Shown: positions 28,374-36,871 of the stretch, piece after piece
How positions within the stretch are numbered: position 1 is the stretch's first letter
How the letters are laid out: the number at the start of each line of letters is the position of its first letter
Assembly (NCBI GenBank): GCA_030373505.1
Contig: JAUCYS010000017.1
Coordinates: forward strand, 1 to 64,000
Length of the DNA stretch: 64,000 nucleotides
Reading direction: 5' to 3'
Source: Parasphingorhabdus sp.
GTDB lineage: Bacteria; Pseudomonadota; Alphaproteobacteria; Sphingomonadales; Sphingomonadaceae
Translations under genes and position numbers: made by a program
Notes under the pieces: model-generated
What the model was told of the DNA's origin: nothing
The model's database searches: none
The model's input: the letters and a program-made list of their open reading frames with translations, nothing else

Positions 28374-29132
28374 TCAGTTCTGGGGTATCTCATAAACCGG
28401 TTCGTCCGCGTAGCGGAAGGCGGTTTGCTCCTGTTCTGCCGTACGGACCGTCCAGGTGACCACCGGCAGGCCGCGTGCCCGCTGCGAGGCGGCAAAGCGC
28501 GAGGGCAGATCGCGGATATCATAGGCCAGAAAATCGGGCTTCGCGATCCAGAGATTGCGGTGGCGGGCGATCCGGCCACGCCAGTTCTTGCCATGTTCTT
28601 CGGTGACCACCAGGCCGCGCACAATATGGTCTGCATTGCTGCGAAACCAGGCGCTCACCAGCGGATTGAAAGACATGATGGCGGCTCTGCCACCATAGCC
28701 TTCCAGCGCCCGGCGTACCGAAAGGCACAGCGGGCCGACGCGCCGATTGCGGGACTTGAGCTCGATCAGCACCGGAACCCGTCCGGCAATCTGCTCGAGG
28801 GTCTCGCGCAAGCGCGGTATCTTTCCGTGACCATCCCGCAAGTTGATCTGATCGATATCTTCCGAGCGCAAATTACCGATCGGTCCAGAGCGCTCGGTCA
28901 GGCGATCCAGTTCATAGTCATGGAAGACAAAGGCGCGGCCATCTTCTGCTGCCTGGACGTCGCATTCAATGCCGTGACCCAGCTTGATCGCGGCTTCAAA
29001 GGCGGCAGGGCTGTTCTCCAGTACGCCATGGCCATGCAGCCCGCGATGGGCATAGGGCTGGCCCTTCAAAAATGCCACACGACCGGGTGCCGGTGCCGGC
29101 GCCAAAATATTGTCGAGCAGCGTCCCGATCAC
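28374..29132 (-). CDS. Glycerophosphodiester phosphodiesterase family protein
   Basis: A 252-residue TIM-barrel phosphodiesterase. YAHRGLHGHGVLENSPAAFEAAI contains the catalytic HRG and ENS; IECDVQAAEDGRAFVFHDYELDRLT supplies the Mg2+ acid residues and the second catalytic His; ELKS is the late metal motif. No signal peptide is present, so it is probably cytoplasmic, turning glycerophosphodiesters into glycerol 3-phosphate plus alcohol. Its ATG overlaps the stop of the RidA gene by 4 bp. Confidence 0.92.
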   Translation of the reverse strand: MIGTLLDNILAPAPAPGRVAFLKGQPYAHRGLHGHGVLENSPAAFEAAIKLGHGIECDVQAAEDGRAFVFHDYELDRLTERSGPIGNLRSEDIDQINLRDGHGKIPRLRETLEQIAGRVPVLIELKSRNRRVGPLCLSVRRALEGYGGRAAIMSFNPLVSAWFRSNADHIVRGLVVTEEHGKNWRGRIARHRNLWIAKPDFLAYDIRDLPSRFAASQRARGLPVVTWTVRTAEQEQTAFRYADEPVYEIPQN

Positions 29133-29596
29133 TCGGATTTCAGGGCAATGATGGCATCGACCTCGACCGCGACGCCGAGTGGCAGGGAGGCCACTCCAAC
29201 CGCGCTGCGAGCGTGCAGGCCGGCAGCCCCGAAAATCACTTCCATCATGTCGGAACAGCCATTGGCGACTTTCGGGTGGTCGGTATAGTCGGCAGTGCTG
29301 TTGACGAAAACGCCCAGTTTTACAATCCGGTCGACGCGGTCCAACGACCCCGTTGCCTTCTTGATCTGGGCAGCAATCATCAGCGCACAGGCCTTTGCTG
29401 CCTCTTGTCCTTCAGCCAGCGACATATCGTCACCCAGCCGTCCGGTGATCAGCTTGCCGTCGCTCATCGAGACTTGGCCGCTGATATGCAGCAAGCCGTT
29501 GACCTCCACGGCCGGCACGTACGAGGCAACGGGAGCAGCCGGTGTCGGCAATTCAATGCCCTTGGCTGTCAGGGCTTGTTCAATATGATCTGTCAT
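29129..29596 (-). CDS. RidA/YjgF family protein
   Basis: A 155-residue protein of the family that hydrolyses reactive enamine/imine intermediates from PLP enzymes. The C-terminal ARSAVGVASLPLGVAVEVDAI holds the conserved Arg of the active site and the G-x-x-x-L-P-x-x-x-x-V-E-V-D signature; VNGLLHISGQVSM opens the fold. It is longer than RidA itself (about 128), like the YjgF-like subgroup with an N-terminal IEQALTAKGIELP. It overlaps the GDPD gene (ATGA). Confidence 0.92.
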   Translation of the reverse strand: MTDHIEQALTAKGIELPTPAAPVASYVPAVEVNGLLHISGQVSMSDGKLITGRLGDDMSLAEGQEAAKACALMIAAQIKKATGSLDRVDRIVKLGVFVNSTADYTDHPKVANGCSDMMEVIFGAAGLHARSAVGVASLPLGVAVEVDAIIALKSE

Positions 29597-29608
29597 TGGA
29601 TAAAACTC

Positions 29609-30286
29609 TCACGCATGGTTGGCAGGGTCAAGCTCTTGCGACGGCAGGTCCATCGCCGGAGCTGGTTGGGCATTGTCAAACTTGTCGGATATCCAGGTCA
29701 CGGCTTCGTGCCAGGAGTCGATACGCACGTGCGCCGCCGGATTGGTCTCGATATGTTTGGCCATGATCGGTTCGCCGACCATCTGCAGACGCCACACATC
29801 GGGCGCATGCTTGGCAACGCTGCCATGCTGGTGGCCGAGATCGTCGACAAAGACGGTCACGGAAGGATCAAATTCGGCGAGAATGCTGGTCAGCAGCTCG
29901 CCCTTGCCGCCCTGATTGGTATAGACGGGAAAATCGATGCCCACGGCCCTGAGCTGTTCCGCTCGTGCTTCCCGGCGATCGTCCAGCAGATTGGTCAGGA
30001 TTACCACATCGGCCAATTCGCCGAGCAGATTGATCGATTCGACCGCTCCGGCGATCGCGCCCTGCCGGTGCATTTCGCTGTCGAAAAATTCCTTCAGCAT
30101 CGGCCAGATCTGCTCCGGCAACACCTGTGTGCCGTCATGCTTGTGGCGCAGGGCATTGGCAAAATCGCTGCCATTTTCCAGATCGAAATGAATATGCTTG
30201 TCGCTGTCCAGCCACTGCTGGAACGGCACAACCATATGCAACAGGACTTCATCGCAGTCGCTGATCAGAAGCGGCCTTTTAGTCAT
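29609..30286 (-). CDS. HAD superfamily hydrolase
   Basis: A 225-residue predicted phosphatase. The DxD nucleophile pair is at D10 and D12 in LLISDCDEVLLHMV; VVILTNLLDDRREARAEQL gives the Thr motif, and TVFVDDLGHQHGSVAKH the acidic motif IV. The start at 30286 was chosen since the family begins with this DxD; the frame runs to 30391 through unrelated sequence overlapping the DUF3572 gene. It overlaps that gene by 8 bp, so translation is likely coupled. Substrate unknown. Confidence 0.87.
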   Translation of the reverse strand: MTKRPLLISDCDEVLLHMVVPFQQWLDSDKHIHFDLENGSDFANALRHKHDGTQVLPEQIWPMLKEFFDSEMHRQGAIAGAVESINLLGELADVVILTNLLDDRREARAEQLRAVGIDFPVYTNQGGKGELLTSILAEFDPSVTVFVDDLGHQHGSVAKHAPDVWRLQMVGEPIMAKHIETNPAAHVRIDSWHEAVTWISDKFDNAQPAPAMDLPSQELDPANHA

Positions 30287-30569
30287 GAAAATCTCCGGGG
30301 GAATTGAGATGATGGGCGGCAGCGGCCAGTTTGGCTGGCGGGACACCGATAGCCTCGGCGCAGGCAAGCAGATCGGGTTCGTGATTGGCAAGAAAGCCGA
30401 GCAGGGATGCCAGCATCGTCGGGTCTTCCAGGCCGGATCGCAGTTCGCGCGGATCCAGTCCGGTAAGGGCCAGCAGGCGCTCCGCCCGGTCCTGATCCTG
30501 CAGCACCCAGCCGAGCGCCTGCAAGGCGATGATTTCGCTGTCGGGTCCTAGATTGGGATTTGTTTCCAT
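30279..30569 (-). CDS. DUF3572 family protein
   Basis: A 96-residue acidic cytoplasmic protein. IIALQALGWVLQDQDRAERLLALTGLDPRELR and FLANHEPDLLACAEAIGVPPAKLAAA match the DUF3572 family, which is found opposite divK-like response regulator genes in many alphaproteobacteria. It appears all-helical. No function is known; the divergent partnership with divK is the main clue. It starts 52 bp from the divK GTG. Confidence 0.83.
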   Translation of the reverse strand: METNPNLGPDSEIIALQALGWVLQDQDRAERLLALTGLDPRELRSGLEDPTMLASLLGFLANHEPDLLACAEAIGVPPAKLAAAAHHLNSPGDFHD

Positions 30570-30621
30570 TACTGCTTTCGCCTAATGGTTCGGCTGCAAG
30601 TTTGAAAGGGCAAATCCGGTC

Positions 30622-30990
30622 GTGGCAAAAAGAGTATTGGTGGTTGAGGACAATGAACTGAACCTCAAGCTATTCTGCGATCTGCTTCGGGCCCATGGTT
30701 TTGTGGTGGAGCCGGTCAGTGACGGTCGGGAAGTGCTCGAAAAGGCGCGCAGCTTCGTGCCCAATCTGATTGTCATGGATATCCAGCTGCCGCATGTCAG
30801 CGGACTGGAACTGATCGAGCAGATCAAGAAAGACGGCCAGCTCAAGATCATTCCGATCATGGCCGTGACCGCTTATGCCGGCAAGGGTGACGAAGACCGG
30901 ATATTGAGTGCCGGGGCAGAGGCTTATGTTTCAAAGCCGATATCGGTCGCGAAATTCATCGAATCGGTGCAGCAGGTGCTGCACCGCTAA
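30622..30990 (+). CDS. divK: Single-domain response regulator DivK
   Basis: A 122-residue receiver domain with no output domain. VLVVEDNELNLKLF supplies the acidic pocket, D53 in LIVMDIQLPHVSG is the phosphoacceptor, AVTAYAGKGDEDR the switch Thr, and VSKPIS the Lys. NELNLKLFCDLL and the short length match DivK, which in Caulobacter controls the DivJ/PleC/DivL route to CtrA. The start is GTG at 30622. With mipZ at 25 kb this gives two cell-cycle genes within 6 kb. Confidence 0.92.
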   Translation: MAKRVLVVEDNELNLKLFCDLLRAHGFVVEPVSDGREVLEKARSFVPNLIVMDIQLPHVSGLELIEQIKKDGQLKIIPIMAVTAYAGKGDEDRILSAGAEAYVSKPISVAKFIESVQQVLHR

Positions 30991-31008
30991 AGCTGGGCCA
31001 AAAGCTGC

Positions 31009-31176
31009 TTATTTGATTTTGGCTTCTTTGAATTCGACATGCTTGCGAACGACCGGATCATATTTGCGCTGCACCATCTTTTCGGTGAGATTGCGCGGGT
31101 TCTTGCGGGTTACGTAGAAAAACCCCGTGTCCGCCGTGCTGATGAGTCTGATCTTTACATTGGCTGGTTTCGCCAT
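31009..31176 (-). CDS. rpmG: 50S ribosomal protein L33
   Basis: A 55-residue large-subunit ribosomal protein: [47 protein letters not shown]. It lacks the paired Cys zinc ribbon, so it is the zinc-independent form common in alphaproteobacteria. The longer open frame to 31275 is not needed; the ATG at 31176 matches the family exactly. It is convergent with divK, 18 bp apart. Confidence 0.97.
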   Translation of the reverse strand: MAKPANVKIRLISTADTGFFYVTRKNPRNLTEKMVQRKYDPVVRKHVEFKEAKIK

Positions 31177-31328
31177 GGTGCATTCCTTAAGGCCGAAGCT
31201 GAAATAAAAACAGCGACGCAATCGGGCGCCGCATTCGTTCGCCGGGCTAATGGTGAAAATGCCAGCGGATGTCAAGAAAAAGCCGCTTTGCGATGAGGCG
31301 CGTCAAAACGGGCGGAATTTATCACTTC

Positions 31329-31336
31329 TTAACCAT
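31329..31336 (+). promoter_or_regulatory. Possible CtrA-type half site
   Basis: TTAACCAT occurs 38 bp upstream of the ATG at 31375, the same 8-mer as at 26826. Cell-cycle control of the small gene downstream is a guess from this match and the nearby divK gene. Confidence 0.3.
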
Positions 31337-31374
31337 GTTTTTGCATGGTGGAATCGCAGCGGGAGACAATTGCG

Positions 31375-31710
31375 ATGAATCATGACCAGAATCTGTTCGT
31401 TCAGACCGAAATGCGGAGCCTGCTCGACAAATTACCGGCGGAATTGGCCAGTGAGCATCCCCTGCAGTTTCTGATGCACCTCGATCATATCCGGCAACGG
31501 GCAACGCAATATCGCCTGTCCGCTCTTCGCGATCTCATCTCCGCGCTGGAAGGCGCGCTGCAACCGGCCATGCTGTCGGGTGGCGGTACCGTCATCGCCC
31601 GCAACTATCTTGAAGCGATGCGCGCCACGCTTGACTGCGGACAGCTCAGCCCCGCCATGACCGAAGCGCTCATGGCCAATGTAGCGCTCCGCCTCGGCGG
31701 CCAGCCCTAG
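31375..31710 (+). CDS. Small conserved-looking hypothetical protein
   Basis: A 111-residue soluble, largely helical protein (MNHDQNLFVQTEMRSLLDKL, HLDHIRQRATQYRLSALRDL). The ATG at 31375 has GGGAGA upstream; an extension to 31345 would start with GTG or similar and lacks a ribosome site. No signal peptide or membrane span is visible and I do not recognise the family. It is followed 11 bp later by the GDT1-like gene and may share its transcript. Confidence 0.7.
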   Translation: MNHDQNLFVQTEMRSLLDKLPAELASEHPLQFLMHLDHIRQRATQYRLSALRDLISALEGALQPAMLSGGGTVIARNYLEAMRATLDCGQLSPAMTEALMANVALRLGGQP

Positions 31711-31721
31711 CCGCCCGGTCT

Positions 31722-32288
31722 GTGGATGCATTTCTAACCTCGCTTTTTGCTCTGGCGGCCGCGGAATTTGGCGACCGGCCCCAGATTCTTTGTGCCGCTC
31801 TCGCGATAAGATATGGCCGGTTATCGCCGATTCTCTGGGGCCTGGGACTGGCCACATTGTGCAATTGCGCGATTTCCGCAATTGCCGGCCATGCTGTGCA
31901 CCAGTGGATCAGCGAAGATGCCCTGCAACTTTTCTATGCCCTGTCCCTGATTTTTGCCGGCTTCGGGATGGTCGCGTGGCGCCGTCCCGTCGACTTGCTG
32001 GAAAAATGGACCCTTGGCCCGTTCTGGACATCCTTTCTGGGTCTTTTCATTTTGCAATTTGGCGACAAGGGGCAATTTATCCTGATGGCTACCGCCGCCC
32101 GGACCGGCATGGCATCGTTCGCTGCTGCGGGAGGGTGGTTCGGGGTGATGATTGCCTGCGTGCCTGCCATCCTGTTCTACCGCCAGTTGACCGACCATTT
32201 GCCGATGGGAACGATTCGCCATGCAGGCGGCGCAGCCTTTCTCTTGATCGGAACGGTCGTTGCGCTCGGTGCATGGGGGATTTTTTGA
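31722..32288 (+). CDS. GDT1/TMEM165 (UPF0016) family cation transporter
   Basis: A 188-residue inner-membrane protein with six predicted helices in two homologous halves. Each half carries the family's E-x-G-D-[KR] motif: AEFGDRPQ near residue 14 and LQFGDKGQF near residue 112, where the Glu is replaced by Gln. Relatives export Mn2+ or exchange Ca2+/Mn2+ for H+. Usual members have Thr or Ser after the K/R, here replaced by Pro or Gly, so substrate and coupling may differ. The start is a GTG at 31722. Confidence 0.82.
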   Translation: MDAFLTSLFALAAAEFGDRPQILCAALAIRYGRLSPILWGLGLATLCNCAISAIAGHAVHQWISEDALQLFYALSLIFAGFGMVAWRRPVDLLEKWTLGPFWTSFLGLFILQFGDKGQFILMATAARTGMASFAAAGGWFGVMIACVPAILFYRQLTDHLPMGTIRHAGGAAFLLIGTVVALGAWGIF

Positions 32289-32417
32289 TCGGCTCGATGA
32301 TGGGTCCTTCAAATCGATATTATCGATCTGTCAGAGCAAATCTTCTCACTGTAATATGCCGCCTATCCTCCCTATTTTTAAGACATTGACTGGAAGAAGC
32401 TCACAAGGAGAAAGACA

Positions 32418-32882
32418 ATGACCACGGGTGACAATGCAAAAAAGGCTGTAGCCGAAGCACTGAACGGAATTTTGGCGGACAGTTTTGCGCTTTATCTCAA
32501 GACAAAGAATTTTCACTGGCACGTTTCCGGACCGCATTTCCGCGATTATCATCTGATGTTCGATGAGCATGCCGCACAGATTCTCGCCACCACCGATCTG
32601 ATTGCCGAACGGGTCCGTAAAAATGGTCACCGCACCCTGACTTCCATCGGCGATATTGCCCGGCGGCAGACGGTTGCCGACAATGACGATACCAAGGTTG
32701 CGGCGGCTGACATGCTCAGCGAATTGCGCGCGGACAATCAGAAACTGGTGGAAAAGCTGCGCGAAGCGAAGGAGTTGGCAGGAGAGGCTGGCGACAACGC
32801 CACCGACGGGCTGCTCGACGACTGGACCGACCAGGCCGAAGAGCGCGCCTGGTTCCTGCTGGAGATCGCCCAGAAAGACTGA
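32418..32882 (+). CDS. dps: Dps family DNA-binding/ferritin-like protein
   Basis: A 154-residue miniferritin that stores iron, detoxifies peroxide and often coats DNA. LKTKNFHWHVSGPHFRDYHLMFDEHAAQI (residues 28-54) contains the His and Asp/Glu residues of the intersubunit ferroxidase site. The N-terminus MTTGDNAKKAV is short and has two Lys, which may bind DNA. AAGGAG lies about 10 nt upstream. The gene is monocistronic with a strong hairpin after it (32936-32976). Confidence 0.95.
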   Translation: MTTGDNAKKAVAEALNGILADSFALYLKTKNFHWHVSGPHFRDYHLMFDEHAAQILATTDLIAERVRKNGHRTLTSIGDIARRQTVADNDDTKVAAADMLSELRADNQKLVEKLREAKELAGEAGDNATDGLLDDWTDQAEERAWFLLEIAQKD

Positions 32883-32935
32883 TTCACCGGGACGCGTCGT
32901 TCTGGAGTACCGGATAGACGTTGCCGTGGCAGAGA

Positions 32936-32976
32936 GCTCCCGCCGCCGGACTGCGCGCGCAGCCGGCGGCGCGAGC
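32936..32976. terminator. Strong GC hairpin after dps
   Basis: GCCGCCGG (32942-32949) pairs with CCGGCGGC (32963-32970), and the stem extends outward to 32936/32976 with one mismatch. The T-run after it is weak (TGTTTG), so it may be a poor intrinsic terminator or an mRNA-stabilising end. Confidence 0.55.
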
Positions 32977-33187
32977 TGTTTGTCTGCAATCCGCTGAATT
33001 CTGTTGCTGAATCACCACAGATTTAATCAAATTTTAACATTCGTACGGAGTATTTTCCCAGAAAACCGGACTTTCTTCATTCCTGATTGTTGGCAATTAG
33101 AATTTTTGCTTTGATTCGACTCCGAAAATCAAGCAACCTGAGGACATGGGGCTATTTTGGCCGGTTTTTACAGGGGTAATTACTTCC

Positions 33188-36100
33188 ATGAACAACAATT
33201 TCGGACATTCCAAACGATCGCTACTTCTGCGCACTGCAGCAGCAAGTGCCATTGCAACTCTGGTTCTTGCAACGCCAGCGCGGGCGATTGTGCCCAATGA
33301 CAATTATACGCCGACTCAGATCCTGGACGAGGATACCGGAGCGAACGGTGTCGGCATGTTTGCCCGCGGTGACGGCTTTGTCTGTTCGGGTACCCTGATC
33401 AATCCGCGTACCGTTTTATTCGCCGCCCATTGCGTGAATGATCGCCCCGAGAGCGATTATGGAACGGTCGTCAATACAGCTTGGTCCTTTGATTTCGACG
33501 CTATCCAGCTCCGCAACTTCATTCGAGATGAATTGGGCATCACCAGCGGCACATTTCAGCAGTCGATCAACACTTTCCTCGTCAACCAGATTTACTGGAA
33601 CGCGCAATCCAGCGAGCAAGCGGCCAGCCAGGGGTTTCTGGAGGGTGATATCGCTTTAGCCAGCCTGGCGACGCCGGCCGGCAATATCCCGACATGGGCG
33701 CTGCTGTTTTCGCCGCTTCCGACACCTGATTCGATCAGCGATGCGGACGGCACCGGCTATCATGTTAAGATCACCGGCTATGGACGTACCGGCAGTGGGA
33801 CAACGGGTTCTGACGTGGGGATAGACTTCCGTCGCCGTGCCGCGGAGAATATGCTCGGCTCGCTTTCCTCCTTTGATTCCCGCGACGCGTGGCTTTTTGG
33901 CGATGATTCAGGTGGCCTCCCGCAGGTCCTTTATCGCATGGATTTTGATGATCCGAACAAGACCAATCCCTTTGACTTCAACCTCTACAAGGACGAGCCT
34001 CGCGAACGCGAAGGCACGACGGCAGGAGGTGATTCCGGCGGTCCGCTGATTCTGGATGCAGCGAATAACAGCCTGTCGACCGAAGATTTGCAAATTGGGG
34101 TTCTGTCCGGTGGTTCGCGCTTCTTTTTTGAACAGGTCTTCAGCTCATACGGCACGGAGAGCTTTTATCAGCCCTTGTTCCTGTTTGCCGACTATATCGC
34201 TGCGAACAATCCGTACCGTTATGTCAGCGCGAAAGCGGGAGATGGCGCTTGGGAAGATGCCACCCACTGGCAGACCGATCTGGATCCCGCTTATCGCGTG
34301 ATCGATGCCAACGGAAATGTCGTAAACGGTTTCCCCGACACCCAGTCCGCTGGCCGTTTCGGGGATAGCCCGGAATTTGGCCAGGTGTGCTTCGATCCGG
34401 AAGGCGATAACCTAGGCGACGGTTGTTATGATTTTGCTACGGGCGAAGAGGCGCCGCCATCGCGCCCCGCACCAGCGCCCACTCCCGCCCCAACGTCCAC
34501 GGTCGCTGGCGGTAGTAACCTGACTTCGGGTATCGGCATTGTGGAATTTGGCGAAGCCTCCAAGGTGTCCGATCTGGCCGCTGGTGGCGATGCTCAATCC
34601 TCCGAAGTGGTGGCGCAAGTCGGCGCCAGTACCGCAACACCCGTCGCGGTTGCATCTTCCTCCTCGCCCGCTGCACGCGCTGGCATGATCATGGGTGCAG
34701 AACATCAGGCACAAGGCAATGGCGTGGAATTCGCTATCCAGGCGCCACAAAGTGGCGTGGAATTGGCCGAGGAAGAGTCGCAGGCTCCAGGCGACCCGCA
34801 GCCCGCACCGACGCTGGCCAACGGGCTGGTTGGCGCAACGGATTTTATCCCTGACAATATTGATCCGACTGTCAGTGCCGACCCGGCCGAACAGGTCAAT
34901 GCTCGCTATTTTGATGTCACGCTGGATCAAACCGGCACTACTACCCTGAGCAGTGATAGAACCATTGATCGTATGAGTGTCAGCGGATTGGCTGGCTTGA
35001 ATATCGCTTCGACCGGAAGTTTGACGTCGCTTATCGATATCACGCAAACCGGCGGCCGCATTTCAGTGGACGGCACTCTGACCAGCGCGGGCGACTATTC
35101 TCTGATCATGGGGCTGTTGACCGGGTCTGGCACAGTGGTGGCACCGATGGTAACCAGCGTCGCAGGCGGAATTGCGCCCGGGACCATGGGGACGATCGGT
35201 ACGTTGAACATCGACGGAAACCTGATCCTGTCATCGGGAACGACCTCATTTATCGATCTCGGTGCACCGAATAGCTCCGATCGCATTGCGGTGACAGGCG
35301 AAGCCAATCTCGGTGGCAATATCGGACTGGCGCCGGTGGCCGGTTTCCAGACGGCTACGCCTAGCGTCTACCGGATCTTGACGGCCGATGGCGGAATCAC
35401 GGATCAGTTTGCCGGTGTTTCGAACCTGTCGGCAATCCTGCTGACGAGCCTTACCTATAGTGCAAATGCTGTCGATCTGACGGTTCGCGCCCAAAGCTAT
35501 CAGAATGTGATAGATCAGGCCAATGCCGTTCAGGTCAGCTATGCCGCCCTGATGGACCGCAATCGTGGCAACGGCGCTGTATCCGAATTGTTCTCGTTCC
35601 TCGATTTCACTGACGCAGCGACAATTCAGCAGACGTTTAACAGCTGGGCTCCGACGACGGAAACCACGGTGCGCTCTATCGGCAAGTCGGTGGCGACCAA
35701 TATCGCTAACTTCTTCGATGCGCGCATCTCGTTGGCGGATCGTGACTCCAGTGGTGGCACCATTGCTACGATAGGCCGGCCAATGCAAACCGCAGCCCTG
35801 GCGCTTAATGGCGGTGTTGGCGGAAATGCAACGGTCATGACAGACTTTGCCGCAGCCAGCGCCGCTCAGGATGTCGAAACTATATCCAATGGTGTTAACG
35901 AAGATATCGCCGTCTATTTGGCGGGCGGATATCTGGATGGCGAGGGGCGTTCCATGCCGCTTGCTGGTCAGCCACAGGGCAAAGACGACTTTGACGGTTT
36001 CTTCATCGCGGCTGGTATTGAACATTTTCTGTCGGATACCAGTATGATCGGCTTGGGCTTTCATTATACCGATCTTGATGCAACCGCCGCTCTGGGTAAC

Positions 36101-36730
36101 ACTTCAAGTGGCAAGACGATTACCGGTACCCTCTATGGCCGGACAATGCTTGGGCAGCTGGCTTTGGATACACAGGTCACTGCAGGTGTTTATGAGGCCA
36201 CCACGCAACGGAACCTGGCTCTGGGTCCGCAGGCATATACCCTGAACAGTCAGGACGATAGCCTGCTGTTCACATCGTCGGTTGATCTGTCTTATAAGCT
36301 GGGCGCCGGTGGGTTCTCTTTCGCACCGACAGTAGGCATGCGTGCGACGAAGATTGATTTCAGCAATGTGATTGAAACCGGCGGACCGATGGCGCTAACC
36401 ACGTCGCGGCCCGATTATGACAGTCTGCAAGGTCGCGCGGGTGCCGAATTTGAAGCAGGAGGCGGCAGCAACGTGCAGTTCTTTGGTTCAGCATTTTACG
36501 TGCACGAATTTCAGGATGCGCAGACCAATGTCGCGGCAAACTTCACCAATGGCGTGAGCTTGCTCGCACCATTTGCTCTGGCCGGTCAAGATGACGACTG
36601 GTTTGAGACGGCTGCGGGTGTTCGCGTCAATGCCGGCAATCTCTCGTTCGGGCTGAGTGGATTTACCACCATCAAACGTTTTGATGCGGAGGCGCGCGGC
36701 GTGTCAGCATCGGCCACCATCCGCTTCTGA
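33188..36730 (+). CDS. Trypsin-like serine protease autotransporter
   Basis: A 1,180-residue secreted protein. After a signal peptide (ends TPARA) comes an S1 protease domain with catalytic H81 in FAAHC, D154 in EGDIALASL and S283 in GGDSGGPL; C66 and C82 can pair. A Pro/Ala/Thr-rich linker (APAPTPAPTSTV) near residue 420 leads to a beta-helix-like passenger with NIDGNLILSSGTTSFIDLG and ends at about residue 900 in a C-terminal autotransporter barrel finishing ATIRF. It would cross the outer membrane by the type V route. ATG 33188 is preferred over the in-frame start at 33146. A bidirectional-looking terminator follows at 36749. Confidence 0.93.
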   Translation: MNNNFGHSKRSLLLRTAAASAIATLVLATPARAIVPNDNYTPTQILDEDTGANGVGMFARGDGFVCSGTLINPRTVLFAAHCVNDRPESDYGTVVNTAWSFDFDAIQLRNFIRDELGITSGTFQQSINTFLVNQIYWNAQSSEQAASQGFLEGDIALASLATPAGNIPTWALLFSPLPTPDSISDADGTGYHVKITGYGRTGSGTTGSDVGIDFRRRAAENMLGSLSSFDSRDAWLFGDDSGGLPQVLYRMDFDDPNKTNPFDFNLYKDEPREREGTTAGGDSGGPLILDAANNSLSTEDLQIGVLSGGSRFFFEQVFSSYGTESFYQPLFLFADYIAANNPYRYVSAKAGDGAWEDATHWQTDLDPAYRVIDANGNVVNGFPDTQSAGRFGDSPEFGQVCFDPEGDNLGDGCYDFATGEEAPPSRPAPAPTPAPTSTVAGGSNLTSGIGIVEFGEASKVSDLAAGGDAQSSEVVAQVGASTATPVAVASSSSPAARAGMIMGAEHQAQGNGVEFAIQAPQSGVELAEEESQAPGDPQPAPTLANGLVGATDFIPDNIDPTVSADPAEQVNARYFDVTLDQTGTTTLSSDRTIDRMSVSGLAGLNIASTGSLTSLIDITQTGGRISVDGTLTSAGDYSLIMGLLTGSGTVVAPMVTSVAGGIAPGTMGTIGTLNIDGNLILSSGTTSFIDLGAPNSSDRIAVTGEANLGGNIGLAPVAGFQTATPSVYRILTADGGITDQFAGVSNLSAILLTSLTYSANAVDLTVRAQSYQNVIDQANAVQVSYAALMDRNRGNGAVSELFSFLDFTDAATIQQTFNSWAPTTETTVRSIGKSVATNIANFFDARISLADRDSSGGTIATIGRPMQTAALALNGGVGGNATVMTDFAAASAAQDVETISNGVNEDIAVYLAGGYLDGEGRSMPLAGQPQGKDDFDGFFIAAGIEHFLSDTSMIGLGFHYTDLDATAALGNTSSGKTITGTLYGRTMLGQLALDTQVTAGVYEATTQRNLALGPQAYTLNSQDDSLLFTSSVDLSYKLGAGGFSFAPTVGMRATKIDFSNVIETGGPMALTTSRPDYDSLQGRAGAEFEAGGGSNVQFFGSAFYVHEFQDAQTNVAANFTNGVSLLAPFALAGQDDDWFETAAGVRVNAGNLSFGLSGFTTIKRFDAEARGVSASATIRF

Positions 36731-36748
36731 TAGAGGCGTTCAACAACG

Positions 36749-36782
36749 AAAAAGCCCGCCGGACTGTTCGGCGGGCTTTTTT
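36749..36782 (+). terminator. Rho-independent terminator after the autotransporter
   Basis: AAAAAGCCCGCC (36749-36760) pairs with GGCGGGCTTTTTT (36770-36782) around a 9-nt loop. The stem is GC-rich and ends in a T-run on the + strand, 18 bp after the stop codon. The A-run on the other side would let it act on the - strand too. Confidence 0.93.
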
Positions 36783-36821
36783 GTGCCCGCTCTATCAGCG
36801 GGAGGGGCACCGTCAGGGCGT

Positions 36822-36848
36822 AAAAAAAGGCGGGGCCATGCCCGCCTT
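36822..36848 (-). terminator. Rho-independent terminator for the cold-shock gene
   Basis: AAGGCGGG (36827-36834) pairs with CCCGCCTT (36841-36848) around GCCATG. On the - strand it ends in a run of seven T, 24 bp beyond the stop of the convergent cold-shock gene. Confidence 0.9.
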
Positions 36849-36871
36849 CTTATTCATTTAACTGGGACCGA

